A stretch of DNA of 64,000 nt, from NCBI GenBank assembly GCA_011170375.1, contig DUEV01000014.1:51702-115701 (forward strand), read 5' to 3'. Positions 26,101-35,716 of this stretch are shown here, piece after piece (the first letter of the stretch is position 1; each line of letters starts with the position of its first letter). This DNA comes from Dehalococcoidia bacterium. Its GTDB lineage: Bacteria > Chloroflexota > Dehalococcoidia > Dehalococcoidales > Fen-1064. Position numbers and translations under genes: made by a program. The notes below the pieces were generated by a model. The model worked only from the letters and a program-made list of their open reading frames with translations. It made no database searches and was not told where the DNA came from.

Positions 26101-27015
26101 ATGTATAAGAGAATGCTTGTTCCTCTTGAGGGCTCCAAATTAGCCGAGTCTGCCATCACCTACGCGGCCGACTTCGCCGGTAGACTTGATCTGGATGTAG
26201 TATTACTACACGTCTGTCGGCCGATATTACGAGAGTATGCACCCATGCGTCGGATGTATATTGAGCATGCCGCTGAGGTTACAGGTCAGAAGATTAAGCA
26301 TGTCCAGGAAAAGTTGGGTGGAGGCAAGGAGGTGAAAGCGGTTGAGATACGAGGCGAACTGGTAATTGGCTATCCTGCAGAAGAAATTCTTCGGTACGCC
26401 GATGAAAATAAGGCCGACATCATTCTGATGACCACCCACGGCTATTCGGGCCTTTTGCGCTGGGCTATGGGTAGTGTGGCCGATAAGGTCCTTCGCGCCT
26501 CAAGGGTACCGGTATTTCTGGCTCGCGTTGACAGCACTGAGGAAATCACCGATACAAGGTGGTTGCCCAGAATAATTATAGTACCGCTGGACGGTTCGGA
26601 GCTGGCCGAGGCGGTACTCCCCCATGTCGAGACGCTTGCCAGACAACGTGGTGCAGAGCTCGAGGAGATTGTCCTGCTCAAGGTATGTGAATACCCCTTT
26701 GTTGCGGTTGAATATCCGGAGGATGATGGGACAAGATACATCAACTGGGCAATCGAGCAATGCAAGAATGTATCCAAGGAGTATTTGACCAGAGTGAAGA
26801 AGCGTCTCGAGGACACCGGCCTGAAGATAAGTATAGAGGTTCTTATGGGTAACACTGCCGATGAAATTATCGATTATACTAAGCAAAATCCCTGTAATCT
26901 TATCGTCATGTCCACTCATGGTCGCTCCGGAGTTGGTCGGTGGGTATTCGGTAGCGTAGCCAATAAGATCCTGCACGGTGTGTCCAACCCTGTGTTTCTG
27001 GTGCGAGCTGGTTAA
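26101..27015 (+). CDS. Tandem universal stress protein
   Basis: 304 residues made of two UspA domains (about 1-140 and 158-304). Each begins with a beta strand leading to LVPLEG or IVPLDGSE and ends with the nucleotide-binding G-2x-G-9x-G-S/T pattern (MTTHGYSGLLRWAMGSVADK; MSTHGRSGVGRWVFGSVANK). ATP binding is therefore likely. Cytoplasmic stress proteins of this kind are induced under energy or oxygen stress in other bacteria. AGGAAGCG precedes the ATG. Confidence 0.93.
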   Translation: MYKRMLVPLEGSKLAESAITYAADFAGRLDLDVVLLHVCRPILREYAPMRRMYIEHAAEVTGQKIKHVQEKLGGGKEVKAVEIRGELVIGYPAEEILRYADENKADIILMTTHGYSGLLRWAMGSVADKVLRASRVPVFLARVDSTEEITDTRWLPRIIIVPLDGSELAEAVLPHVETLARQRGAELEEIVLLKVCEYPFVAVEYPEDDGTRYINWAIEQCKNVSKEYLTRVKKRLEDTGLKISIEVLMGNTADEIIDYTKQNPCNLIVMSTHGRSGVGRWVFGSVANKILHGVSNPVFLVRAG

Positions 27016-27063
27016 CGCCATACGGTATCGATAAAAATGGGAAATATACTCGGAGGTCAAAAT

Positions 27064-27981
27064 ATGGATAAGAACATACTTGTCCCTTTGGATGGTTCCG
27101 AACTGGCGGAAGTAGCACTACCCTATGCTGAAGAGCTGGCGGTTAGGCTCGGCATCGGTATTAAGTTACTCAGAGTGGTTACTCTGCCCGTGTACTCAGA
27201 ACCGACGGGAGGAGTCTATGCGGTAGAGCAAGAAATTGCCTTGAGGTCAGGTGCCAAGGACTATCTGGAGAAGGTTAGCCATAGCCTAGAAGCAAAAGGG
27301 ATTGCTGTTCAACCTGATATAAAATACAACGCGGCTGCTGAAGGAATCGTAGACTACGCTGCAAGGGATGAAATCGGTCTGGTTGTCGTGGCAACTCACG
27401 GGCGCTCAGGTGTAATGCGCTGGGCCCTAGGAAGTGTTGCCGATAGAGTACTAAGAGGTACAGAGAAACCAGTTATGCTTATCAGGGCTATAGGACAACA
27501 TCCTGCAGCACCCGAACAAGGAATTATAAAGAAGATTCTGGTTCCTCTGGACGGCTCCCCGGAAAGTGAAGCTGTAATTCCACACGTGGCGTGGCTGGCT
27601 TCTGGTCTGGGAGCAGATGTGATTCTCTTCCAGGCACTAGCGGGTGGTTACCACACCATCACTGCCAAGGGTTATGAATATACCGTATACCCCGAGCAAC
27701 AGCTGGCATCCGATAAGGCATTCGCTGAAGACTACCTTACACGTGTTGGAAAGCAATTTAAAGAGAAGGGCGCGAAACCGGGAGCTGAAGTCAGGCCAGG
27801 TGATGCCGCCGAAGAGATTATCGAGTTTGCGGATGAGGTCAGGGCTGATATGGTAGCCATGTCCACCCACGGACGTTCGGGTGTGGGCCGCTGGATTTTT
27901 GGCAGCGTTGCTGAGAAGGTCCTGCATGAGGGCAACAATCCATTGCTTCTGGTGAGGTCCCCTGGTGCCAAGACGAGGTAG
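27064..27981 (+). CDS. Tandem universal stress protein
   Basis: 305 residues from the ATG at 27064, chosen because CGGAGGTCAAAAT precedes it. Two UspA domains, each with LVPLDGS and a THGRSGV-type ATP-binding loop (VATHGRSGVMRWALGSVADR; MSTHGRSGVGRWIFGSVAEK). It is a paralogue of the gene 48 bases upstream and is probably cotranscribed with it. Confidence 0.93.
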   Translation: MDKNILVPLDGSELAEVALPYAEELAVRLGIGIKLLRVVTLPVYSEPTGGVYAVEQEIALRSGAKDYLEKVSHSLEAKGIAVQPDIKYNAAAEGIVDYAARDEIGLVVVATHGRSGVMRWALGSVADRVLRGTEKPVMLIRAIGQHPAAPEQGIIKKILVPLDGSPESEAVIPHVAWLASGLGADVILFQALAGGYHTITAKGYEYTVYPEQQLASDKAFAEDYLTRVGKQFKEKGAKPGAEVRPGDAAEEIIEFADEVRADMVAMSTHGRSGVGRWIFGSVAEKVLHEGNNPLLLVRSPGAKTR

Positions 27982-28246
27982 ATGTTACGAAAAAGACGCC
28001 TAGCCTAATACTGTGTATTGATAAGAGGTATATCTCTAGGACAATACCTGAGAACCGATAGCCCAAAATAGCGAGAAAAAGGGACATCTAGTATTAGAAA
28101 GAAAGGAACCTTTAAGGAGATTGGTTCTCTGGCAGCCATTCAGGGGACTGGATGAAATGCCATGGAAGGGAAAAATAGACGGCTCCATAGTGTACCCCGC
28201 ATTATATGATAGACTCAGGTATTCCAGTGGATGAGGAGACACAGGT

Positions 28247-29365
28247 ATGGAAGAGCTGAAAGCCCGCAGTCTGGAGCAATACCTCCATGATAGCCTGGGG
28301 GGCGTAATCAAACTGAAAAGGGTGGGGGAGATTGGCTCGCTCGATGAGCAAGCAATGAAGCAGTTTGGTTACGGCAGGTCGCTGAAAGTAAACTACGAAA
28401 GAGATGGTAAGGAGGAGCAGGCCGTATTCTCGGTGATGCGCGGGGACAGGTACGGACACCAGTTCTACTGGGACCGGGCAGCGATAATGATGTTTGAGTA
28501 CGATTCCAGTGCCAGGATGGAAAAGCACATCAGGCCGCTGGGACTGGGGTACATCGACGAGGATGGCCAACTTGTGCCGGTGAAGAAACCGAAGGAATTC
28601 TTCATCGTCAACGAGATGGCTGCTGGTGAGCCGTACTCCGTAGACCTGGAAAGGATTCGCGGGGGTGACTTTCGCCCGAGCGACCTGGAGCGTGTGCGGG
28701 AATTCTCACGATGGCTGGCCAGGGTGCACTCTCAGAGGTTTGATAAACCGGATATCTACTTACGGTGTGTGCGTCAGCTTATCGGTGATTCCGAATGTAT
28801 CTGGGGACTGATTGATTCCTACCCTCATCCGTATGAGTATTTCTCACCGGACAGATTCCAGAAACTGGAGAAGGAATTAGTTGACTGGCGCTGGAAACTG
28901 CAGAAGTACACGCATCGCCTCTCTGTCACGCACGGAGATTTCCACCCCTGGAATGTGCTGGTCAGGCCGGATGAAGACTTCTCGGTACTGGACCGCAGTC
29001 GGGGTGAATGGGGTGAACCTGCGGATGATGTCGCCACGATGAGCTGTAATTTCCTTCTTTACGGACTTTATCATAGTCCCCATTTTAGCGGGGCCTTTAA
29101 AGAGATGTACCTGTCCTTCTGGGAAGAGTACCTGGAGAGGACGGGTGATACGGAGATACTTGAGGTCATCGCTCCCTTCTATGTTTTTCGTGGCCTGGTC
29201 ATCGCTAATCCAGAGTGGTATCCAGACCATCCTCTTCACGTACGTCAGGGACTGCTCCAGTTTGTGGAGAACGTGCTTTCCGAGGAGAGTTTCGATTACA
29301 GGAACATAGATAAATATCTGGATTATTCATTCGTGCATTCTGGCCATGAAGAACGAGACAGGTAG
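28247..29365 (+). CDS. Aminoglycoside-phosphotransferase-fold kinase
   Basis: 372 residues. The catalytic loop THGDFHPWNVLV and the downstream metal Asp in SVLDRSRGEWGEPADDVA mark the APH/choline-kinase fold. The N-lobe Lys lies in the SLKVNYERDG region. It phosphorylates a small molecule that cannot be deduced. GAGGAGACACAGGT precedes the ATG. It overlaps the following kinase gene by 20 bases, which suggests the two act in one pathway. Confidence 0.82.
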   Translation: MEELKARSLEQYLHDSLGGVIKLKRVGEIGSLDEQAMKQFGYGRSLKVNYERDGKEEQAVFSVMRGDRYGHQFYWDRAAIMMFEYDSSARMEKHIRPLGLGYIDEDGQLVPVKKPKEFFIVNEMAAGEPYSVDLERIRGGDFRPSDLERVREFSRWLARVHSQRFDKPDIYLRCVRQLIGDSECIWGLIDSYPHPYEYFSPDRFQKLEKELVDWRWKLQKYTHRLSVTHGDFHPWNVLVRPDEDFSVLDRSRGEWGEPADDVATMSCNFLLYGLYHSPHFSGAFKEMYLSFWEEYLERTGDTEILEVIAPFYVFRGLVIANPEWYPDHPLHVRQGLLQFVENVLSEESFDYRNIDKYLDYSFVHSGHEERDR

Positions 29366-29936
29366 CCCCGGCTGGGTAATATGGTTCGTGGGATTGCCCG
29401 GCTCCGGAAAGAGCACTTATGCACAGGCTGTATATGGCGCGCTGAAAGACAGAGGCAAGAGGGTCCAATATCTCTCTATGGATGAACGACGTCGGGTCTA
29501 CGTGCCGGAGCCTAACTACACCAGTCAGGAGCGCAATCAGGTCTACAGACTATTTGCAGAGGAAGCAGCGCGAATCGCCGGCCAGGGTACTAATGTAATC
29601 ATGGATGGAACCGCACCTGAACTATCTATGCGGGAATATGCCCGGGGACTGGTGGAGCGTTTTGCGGAGATATACGTTAGCTGTACTATCGAGACGGCCG
29701 TACATCGCGAAACCAACCGCCCACAAGGTCTGGTTATGGCAGAACTGTACCAGAAGGCAATCAAACGTCAGCAAACCGGAGAGTATTTCGAAGGGCTGGG
29801 GGATGTAATCGGAGTTGATACACCTTTTGAAGAGAATCCTGCGGCTGAATGTGTGATTGACAGCAATAGTGTGAGCGTTGAACAAGGGCGGGACCTCGTT
29901 CTTGAATTCCTAGATTCATGGCAAAGTGTTAAGTAG
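29346..29936 (+). CDS. P-loop kinase, APS-kinase-like
   Basis: 196 residues. A Walker A GLPGSGKST lies at about 16-24, with a substrate-loop YLSMDERR and a later VIMDGTAPEL. The layout matches adenylylsulfate kinase (CysC) and related small-molecule kinases. However, the RDxKGLY segment that marks true APS kinase is not seen, so the substrate may differ. It starts inside the preceding kinase gene (20-base overlap, translational coupling). Confidence 0.72.
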   Translation: MKNETGSPGWVIWFVGLPGSGKSTYAQAVYGALKDRGKRVQYLSMDERRRVYVPEPNYTSQERNQVYRLFAEEAARIAGQGTNVIMDGTAPELSMREYARGLVERFAEIYVSCTIETAVHRETNRPQGLVMAELYQKAIKRQQTGEYFEGLGDVIGVDTPFEENPAAECVIDSNSVSVEQGRDLVLEFLDSWQSVK

Positions 29937-29989
29937 CCAATCTACCTCACGCAAGGCTGCCGATGTCTCATTGGCAACTCCAGTCGCCA

Positions 29990-30187
29990 TTATCTTCTCC
30001 CTCTTTGCAATATCGGTGAAGGCAGGGGCTCCCATCTGGCCTTGCTGTCGTGGTGGCTAGACTCGTTTTCTCGCTCTAGCTCAATAATATGACCACACTG
30101 CAGACAGTACAGATACCAGTCATATTCCTCCCGGGCGAAAAACAGATTGCCACCACAGCGCGGGCAGCTATTTTGCTTATGAGTCAT
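29990..30187 (-). CDS. Small zinc-ribbon protein
   Basis: 65 residues from the ATG at 30187, which has AAGGAGGGTTGGCA before it; a TTG two codons upstream is the alternative. CPRC (about 8-11) and CLQC (about 29-32) form a zinc ribbon, with an acidic then basic tail. It follows the MFS gene by about 40 bases on the same strand. Function unknown. Confidence 0.65.
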   Translation of the reverse strand: MTHKQNSCPRCGGNLFFAREEYDWYLYCLQCGHIIELERENESSHHDSKARWEPLPSPILQRGRR

Positions 30188-30226
30188 TGCCAACCCTCCT
30201 TACAATTTCTATGAGGTTCTATGAGG

Positions 30227-31669
30227 TCAGCTATCATCAAAGAAAGGAGGACTCCGGCTCGCTTCAGTACATTGATATGCCCAGGGTACAACTACTGGTT
30301 TTAGTGACGGTGTCAACATAGCCTCCAACTGAGGTGGGAGAGGAGGTATTACTGATTCCACCCTGTTCTTCAGGCTGGCCCAGAGCAAGACAGGCCTACC
30401 TAAGAGAAGCTCGAAAGTACCCACCCTCTGTACGCGCCGTACTTCTGAAATCTTACGGAGCAGGGAGAAAACTATCAGCCCTCTCAGCAAACCTGATATC
30501 AGGAAAAGGGTAAGGAGATTACTGCCATTGAAATCTGGCAGCCGTGGTGCCAAATACCCACCAGCCAAGGCACCCAGGCACATAGCGACTCCGTTGGTAG
30601 CGTTGAATATGGCGATAGACTGCGTCCGGCTCTCCCGGGAAGAGGCATCGTACAGGAAATTGGCACTGGCCAGGTTGAAGCCAGACCAGGCAAACCCCGC
30701 CACTACCTGTATGGGCATCAGGTAGTATACCTCCCGACTTACCAGCCAGATTAAGGGACATAGGGGAATGATACAGGAGGTAACTTTTATGACCTTAATG
30801 TTACCAGCCCTATCAGCTCGCCTGCCCCAGATGGTCAAGAAAATAGTCGCGGTGATAGTGGATGTGGCATTAATCGCAACATATGTAAGATAGTCAAATT
30901 TCAGATCACGCAGCATGTAGACAGCAAAGAATGGGCCAGCCAGACAGGTAGCGAAGTTTACCAGAGATACAAATACTATAAACCTGCCGAGGTTTGAAGA
31001 CCTCATCTTCCTCATAGCAATCAGCAGACCACCTCTGTTTGTCTGTGTCTTGCTTAGTGGTGGTTCATACATTCTGGAGAGGAAATACCACGAGGACAGT
31101 CGGGACAGGGTAGCGCCACCGAAGATGACGGAGAAACCAAGAAACGGATTACCGGTGGTCCATTGCAGAATGCCACCGGCAGCGAAGGAGACGATCAGCA
31201 TCACGAAGTCGCAGATTCGACCTCTGAGGCCAAAATATCTCCCTCTTCTGTTTTCCGGAACCAGGTCCGCCATCATACTGCCCCAGGCCGGATTGGCCAG
31301 TGAGCCAAAGACGGCAGTGAGTGTCATAAATCCAATCAACCACCATACCTTGTCTCCCGGAAACAGGTAAGGCACAAGCAGGACGGGTATCCACATCAGG
31401 GCATGCATCAATACCACTGCCAGAATGAAGCGCTTACGACTACCAGCCCTTTCCGTTAAACGAGGGGCGAACAACTGAGAGAGGGCCATGGTCAGGCTCG
31501 GGATGCTAGACAGCAGCCCGACCTGTGCAGTGGTAGCCTTGAGCGCCAGGGCGAATGGTATGATATAGCTCTGAGTCAAGCCGAGCATAGCTGAATGGGA
31601 AGCGCCGTCCAGCAGACTGGTCTTCAGCGTTTTTCTTATTATGTCCTGTCGTGGATTGGTGGTTACCAT
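30227..31669 (-). CDS. MFS transporter
   Basis: 480 residues with about 12 membrane helices and the central loop expected of the major facilitator superfamily. The loop after helix 2 carries LTERAGSRKRFI, a GxxxDRxGRR-like motif. The remaining segments (WGSMMADLVPENRRGRYFGL, VAGFAWSGFNLA) are typical of uncharacterised MFS exporters of this group. Substrate unknown. It is followed by the zinc-ribbon gene. The 146 bases between this gene's start and the next gene (31670-31815) show nothing distinctive. Confidence 0.85.
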   Translation of the reverse strand: MVTTNPRQDIIRKTLKTSLLDGASHSAMLGLTQSYIIPFALALKATTAQVGLLSSIPSLTMALSQLFAPRLTERAGSRKRFILAVVLMHALMWIPVLLVPYLFPGDKVWWLIGFMTLTAVFGSLANPAWGSMMADLVPENRRGRYFGLRGRICDFVMLIVSFAAGGILQWTTGNPFLGFSVIFGGATLSRLSSWYFLSRMYEPPLSKTQTNRGGLLIAMRKMRSSNLGRFIVFVSLVNFATCLAGPFFAVYMLRDLKFDYLTYVAINATSTITATIFLTIWGRRADRAGNIKVIKVTSCIIPLCPLIWLVSREVYYLMPIQVVAGFAWSGFNLASANFLYDASSRESRTQSIAIFNATNGVAMCLGALAGGYLAPRLPDFNGSNLLTLFLISGLLRGLIVFSLLRKISEVRRVQRVGTFELLLGRPVLLWASLKNRVESVIPPLPPQLEAMLTPSLKPVVVPWAYQCTEASRSPPFFDDS

Positions 31670-31815
31670 TATCTTTATTCTCTGTCACTGAAAAAATTAC
31701 GGAAGAGTCATGCCAGATTCCTGGCTAACTCTCCCGTTCCTGCTACAGGGGTCACAGAAGGATTAACGTTTCCCCCCGTAATAACTGGGCCTCTGTCCTC
31801 GGGTCGGGCGTGTTG

Positions 31816-32136
31816 TTATTTACTTTGCAGAAATGACCGTCGGTCGGCTACATAAGCCCTTCCTTCTTTGTCGATATATCCTTCATAGAGCAACATGTCG
31901 GGGTGTCTCTCAAGGTCAAAGAGAGCGGTGATATCTATCTTCTGCTGCTGCGCTTTTGTTGGACTGTAGATCCGGTAACGCTTCACTTTCTTATCATCAT
32001 TGACCACACCCTCGAACTCGAAGCACCGCAGGTTTTCCAGATATTCCGGTAACACCCCAAACCTTCGCCTCATGAAGTCGTGGATTGGCCTGGGTAACTT
32101 TCTGGAATGACCATTACGTCCAATATGAAGATTCAT
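31816..32136 (-). CDS. Hypothetical protein
   Basis: 106 residues from the ATG at 32136, chosen because TTGGAGGTAGCCTG precedes it; an upstream TTG/ATG is less likely. The N-terminus is basic (HIGRNGHSRKLPRPIHDFMRR), followed by acidic and aromatic segments. No family is recognised. It may bind nucleic acid, but this is only composition. The interval 32137-32465 has no gene apart from the candidate promoter. Confidence 0.5.
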   Translation of the reverse strand: MNLHIGRNGHSRKLPRPIHDFMRRRFGVLPEYLENLRCFEFEGVVNDDKKVKRYRIYSPTKAQQQKIDITALFDLERHPDMLLYEGYIDKEGRAYVADRRSFLQSK

Positions 32137-32281
32137 CAGGCTACCTCCAAGGCATGCTTCCAGAGCATTTGCCAAACCCCAAGTGTACCAATGTGAGGTA
32201 TTAGCGTAATTTCCTCAAGGCAGATACCACTAAATAATTACCCTAACCGAACTTACTCAATAAACTGACAGACATGCCAGC

Positions 32282-32311
32282 TTGCATTTAATACCCAATT
32301 TATGGTATAAA
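32282..32311 (+). promoter_or_regulatory. Candidate promoter of the winged-helix gene
   Basis: TTGCAT (32282-32287), an 18-base spacer and TATAAA (32306-32311), about 155 bases before the ATG at 32466. Weaker than the other promoters in the window. Confidence 0.35.
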
Positions 32312-32465
32312 GACAGTAGCTTAATGCACGAAATATTAATCATGTCCTTTATATCCTGATAGCGTATACATGAATAAAATAACATGGTTTAATCTTCCTG
32401 TCAATAGTACTATCAGGCTATTTTGAGAGATTTTTAGATATTATTAAGGTGGGAGGTGCTTTACC

Positions 32466-32804
32466 ATGTCGGAGTGGACATTCCTGACGAATCATGCCCT
32501 CGTTCTCAGCTACCTGGCAAAGCATCCGAGCATAACAGCACGAGAAATCTCTATAGACATCGGCATCACCGAAAGGGCGATACGCAAGATAATTGCTGAC
32601 TTAGACGAAGCCGGATACATCAGCAAGCGGAAGGTCGGCCGGGGAACAAGGTACAGAATAAACCCCGACATGTCTCTTCGCAGCGATACCCATGATAATA
32701 TCGCCATTGGCGATTTTCTAGGGGCTTTGGGCTGGAAGAGAAGGCGGCGACGCTCAGGGACTGAAAAGAGTGGCAGTGGTGATACCGTAACAAGCACGAC
32801 TTAG
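32466..32804 (+). CDS. Winged helix-turn-helix regulator
   Basis: 112 residues. LSYLAKHPSITAREISIDIG, ITERAIRKIIADLDEAGYIS and KRKVGRGTRYRIN form a complete winged helix of the MarR/ArsR type. The C-terminal tail is basic and disordered (WKRRRRRSGT). Likely a small DNA-binding transcription factor. GGTGGGAGGTG precedes the ATG. No adjacent sensor is seen, and its targets are unknown. Confidence 0.82.
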   Translation: MSEWTFLTNHALVLSYLAKHPSITAREISIDIGITERAIRKIIADLDEAGYISKRKVGRGTRYRINPDMSLRSDTHDNIAIGDFLGALGWKRRRRRSGTEKSGSGDTVTSTT

Positions 32805-33058
32805 TTCACTATAATCATCATTTCGAGCTTGTTGTTCCGAGTATCGGGCTGGTGGCCAACAGTCTTTTATCTATCTAAACCGTCACCTGTTATGGCTCAG
32901 GCGAAACCATAATGGGAATGGGTATTTTAATGACCTTGGCTGAACACTCGAGACAGATGTCGAAAATTCTTACGACCTGCCCTGTTCTTTAATCTTGAGA
33001 ATAGGAGAAGCGTAAACTGTGTACCCGATGATGTAAGAGAACTGACGCTTACAAGCTC
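32805..33058. other. Non-coding interval before the liv operon
   Basis: About 250 bases with no convincing gene, followed by the liv promoter at 33059 and a long leader to 33391. The whole gap between coding genes is 586 bases. Confidence 0.4.
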
Positions 33059-33087
33059 TTGACACAGCAGCATCTTAGGAGTATATT
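33059..33087 (+). promoter_or_regulatory. Promoter of livJHM
   Basis: TTGACA (33059-33064), a 17-base spacer and TATATT (33082-33087). Transcription would start near 33094, leaving a leader of about 300 bases. Confidence 0.65.
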
Positions 33088-33308
33088 TCCTCTAGAAATT
33101 GTTTGCCAAAGAATAGCGGCAAGAATATACAATACAAGAGTCAACAATCAGCATAGAAAGACAAGCGATTCCTTAATAATAGTTATCGCCTTATACGTCC
33201 GAGGGAGTTTTTGAAACCAGAGTTACTCACTCGTTTAGTCGGCAAAAAATGGCACAATATTGAATAAAACATGAAACACATAGAAGGAGGTGCTTGCCTT
33301 TGTAGAGA

Positions 33309-33391
33309 ATGGGTTCCGAGAGCAGGTGATGATGGGTGGCAGGTCTTGGATAGGTAGAGTATTACTATCAACTGTGCAAAGGAGGTCATAA
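33309..33391 (+). promoter_or_regulatory. Two overlapping mini-ORFs in the livJ leader
   Basis: ATG-GGT-TCC-GAG-AGC-AGG-TGA (33309-33329) overlaps the next ATG at 33329. That opens a 20-codon frame (M-M-G-G-R-S-W...) ending TAA at 33389-33391. Its stop overlaps the livJ ATG as TAATG. Such chained overlaps permit translational coupling, though livJ has its own strong AAAGGAGG. A second good Shine-Dalgarno (GAAGGAGG, about 33282-33289) has no gene after it. Confidence 0.35.
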
Positions 33392-34710
33392 TGTTGAAGA
33401 AGTTGATTCCCTTATTAGTCGTGTGCTCTCTGCTGGTCTTGCTCATTGTCCCTAGTTGTGGTGGTGAAGAAGAAGACAACGTTATCAAGATTGGCGTCAT
33501 CGGGCCAATGCAGTATGTCCAGGGTGAACACCACTGGTACGGGGCTACTATGGCAGCAGAGGAGATTAATGACGCCGGTGGTATTGACGTAGACGGGGAG
33601 ATGTACACGATTGAGCTTATTAAGGCGGACTCGAACGAGATGACGAGCCCAACCGATGCCGCCGCTGCTATGGAGAAGCTAATAACGGTAGACGGCGCCC
33701 AGTTTGTGGTTGGTGGCTTCAGGACAGAATCAGTATTTCCCATGATAGAAGCTGCCATGGACTACGATACAATATTCCTCGGTTGTGGTGCTGCCACCGA
33801 ATCACTCTGCCAGCTTGCAGTTGACGATTATGACCGCTACAAGTACTGGTTCCGGGTAACCCCATTCAACAGTACCAAACTGGTAAGCAACTCGCTGATG
33901 ACCCTGGGCATGGCCGGAGGCATCATGCAGCAGGGACTCGGTTTGGAAGGACCACTGCAGGTTGCTATACTGGCTGAACAGGCGGAATGGGCTGACGCTA
34001 TGGTGGCCGCCTATCAGGCATATGTTCCGGCGATGCTCGGCATGGAGGTAGTTGGCACCTGGAGGCCTTCAGCCACAGCCACCGACCTGAATGCCGAATT
34101 GACGGCTATCGAGGACTCCGGTGCTCACCTGATTCTAACCATTCTGTCAGGCCCGGTAGGTATCCCCTATGCCAGGCAGCTTGGTGAACTAGAGATACCA
34201 GCCGCTTCGGTTGGTATCAACGTCGAGGCACAGAAGGATGGCTTCTGGGATGCGACGGAGGGCTACGGCAACTACGAGACTACCCTGAACACATACGCCG
34301 AGGGTATTGCACTGACCAGCAAAACAGCGGCCTTTGTTGAGGAGTTCATCGAGAGGTTCGATGAGACGCCGACCTATAATGCCGGTACCTATGATGCCAT
34401 CTACCTGCTGAAAGAGGTCATTGAGAGCACCGGTACGCTGGATGCCGACACGATTGTTGAGGAACTCGAGGGGATAGACTACATAGGCGCTGGTGGTAGG
34501 ATTGTCTTCATGGGAACAGACACGACAACCCCGCACGATGTAACCTATGGCCCAGGCTATACGACCGGTATCGCTACCCAGTGGCAGGACGGTGAAATGA
34601 AGGCGGTCTGGCCAAATCTAGGTGTTGGTGAATGGGAAGGTGTTACCTACGAGGGTGTCGTCATGTGGCAGATACCCGATCGGGTAATCGCATATTATAC
34701 CCAAGATTAA
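33391..34710 (+). CDS. livJ: ABC transporter substrate-binding lipoprotein (LivJ-like)
   Basis: 439 residues. Signal with lipobox ending VPSC (Cys23), then the type I periplasmic-binding fold: IKIGVIGPMQ, GATMAAEEINDAGG and FVVGGFRTES. The family binds branched-chain amino acids, amides or aromatic and aliphatic acids. The ligand here is unknown. An AMP-forming acyl-CoA ligase in the linked minus-strand operon suggests a carboxylate. AAAGGAGGTCATA precedes the ATG. Confidence 0.9.
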   Translation: MLKKLIPLLVVCSLLVLLIVPSCGGEEEDNVIKIGVIGPMQYVQGEHHWYGATMAAEEINDAGGIDVDGEMYTIELIKADSNEMTSPTDAAAAMEKLITVDGAQFVVGGFRTESVFPMIEAAMDYDTIFLGCGAATESLCQLAVDDYDRYKYWFRVTPFNSTKLVSNSLMTLGMAGGIMQQGLGLEGPLQVAILAEQAEWADAMVAAYQAYVPAMLGMEVVGTWRPSATATDLNAELTAIEDSGAHLILTILSGPVGIPYARQLGELEIPAASVGINVEAQKDGFWDATEGYGNYETTLNTYAEGIALTSKTAAFVEEFIERFDETPTYNAGTYDAIYLLKEVIESTGTLDADTIVEELEGIDYIGAGGRIVFMGTDTTTPHDVTYGPGYTTGIATQWQDGEMKAVWPNLGVGEWEGVTYEGVVMWQIPDRVIAYYTQD

Positions 34711-34750
34711 TCAGTTCTCCAATATAGGTAGGTTTTATACAGAAGCTCTT

Positions 34751-34791
34751 GCTGGGGACCTTGAGAGGCGGTTGTCGTCTGGGTCCCCGGC
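34751..34791 (+). other. Hairpin between livJ and livH
   Basis: GCTGGGGACC (34751-34760) pairs with GGTCCCCGGC (34782-34791), one G-U pair, 21-base loop, no T-tract. Such stem-loops after binding-protein genes often stabilise the upstream message and lower permease expression. Confidence 0.5.
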
Positions 34792-34843
34792 GAGAAATAA
34801 GATAGATATTTATATTGTAAGGGAAGCGTAGTTGCCATAGGCT

Positions 34844-35716
34844 ATGGTTGAAGGCATCATTATCCAGGGGCTAATAAAAGGCGGGACATATGCCCTGCTT
34901 GCCGTGGGCTTTTCTCTCATATTTGGTGTAGCCCGAATGATAAATCTGGCCCACACCTGTTTTTACATGCTGGCAGCTTATGGCATCTATTACTTCGCCA
35001 AGGAACTCGAAATGCCGCTCGCGGCTGCAGTCGTTCTTTCTCTACTGGCAACAACCGTAATCGGTATCCTCACTTACCGACTATTTATAGACCGCGTGCG
35101 AGAGCACCATGTGACCGTGATGCTGATAACCCTGGCCATGGCAATGATCTTTCAAGAATTCATGATTATGGCCTTTAGCAGCGAACCTCTTGGAACCCCA
35201 AGCTTTGTCTCAGGCTACTGGACGATTATCGGTGTGAAGGTATCCTATCAAAATCTACTGACATTCGGCATCGCCCTGGCTGTCCTTGTATGTGTGTGGG
35301 CACTGCTTTCAAAAACCCGGCTTGGTGTTGCCATCAGGGCAACAGCTCAGGATAGTGAGATCGCAAACCTGATGGGAATAAACGTGCGTCGGATACTGCT
35401 GATAACCATGGCTTTGGCTGCGGCACTGGCAGCTATAGCCGGTGCAGTGGTAACGCCAACACTAACGCTGGTACCAACAATGTGGACTTCGCCGCTGGTA
35501 ATGATTATGGCAATCGTTGTCCTCGGTGGGCTGGGTAGTGTTAAAGGCAGCTTTATTGGGGCTTTTATCATTGGTTTCATTGAGGTACTGGTGGTGTTCC
35601 TTCTGCCTGGCGGCGCTTTTTTGAAAGGAGCATTTGCCCTGCTGGTAATGGTATTAATACTCCTTATTAGACCGGAGGGTCTATTCGGTGTGGCTTTTGA
35701 AGAGGAGAGGTTATAG
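34844..35716 (+). CDS. livH: Branched-chain-type ABC permease LivH
   Basis: 290 residues, about eight membrane helices. GGTYALLAVGFSLIFGVARMIN, the TRLGVAIRATAQDSEIANLMGI loop (the EAA-like coupling segment) and GGLGSVKGSFIGAFIIG are classic LivH sequences. It forms the inner-membrane channel with LivM. The ribosome site is weak. The next gene begins at the base after its stop. Confidence 0.93.
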   Translation: MVEGIIIQGLIKGGTYALLAVGFSLIFGVARMINLAHTCFYMLAAYGIYYFAKELEMPLAAAVVLSLLATTVIGILTYRLFIDRVREHHVTVMLITLAMAMIFQEFMIMAFSSEPLGTPSFVSGYWTIIGVKVSYQNLLTFGIALAVLVCVWALLSKTRLGVAIRATAQDSEIANLMGINVRRILLITMALAAALAAIAGAVVTPTLTLVPTMWTSPLVMIMAIVVLGGLGSVKGSFIGAFIIGFIEVLVVFLLPGGAFLKGAFALLVMVLILLIRPEGLFGVAFEEERL

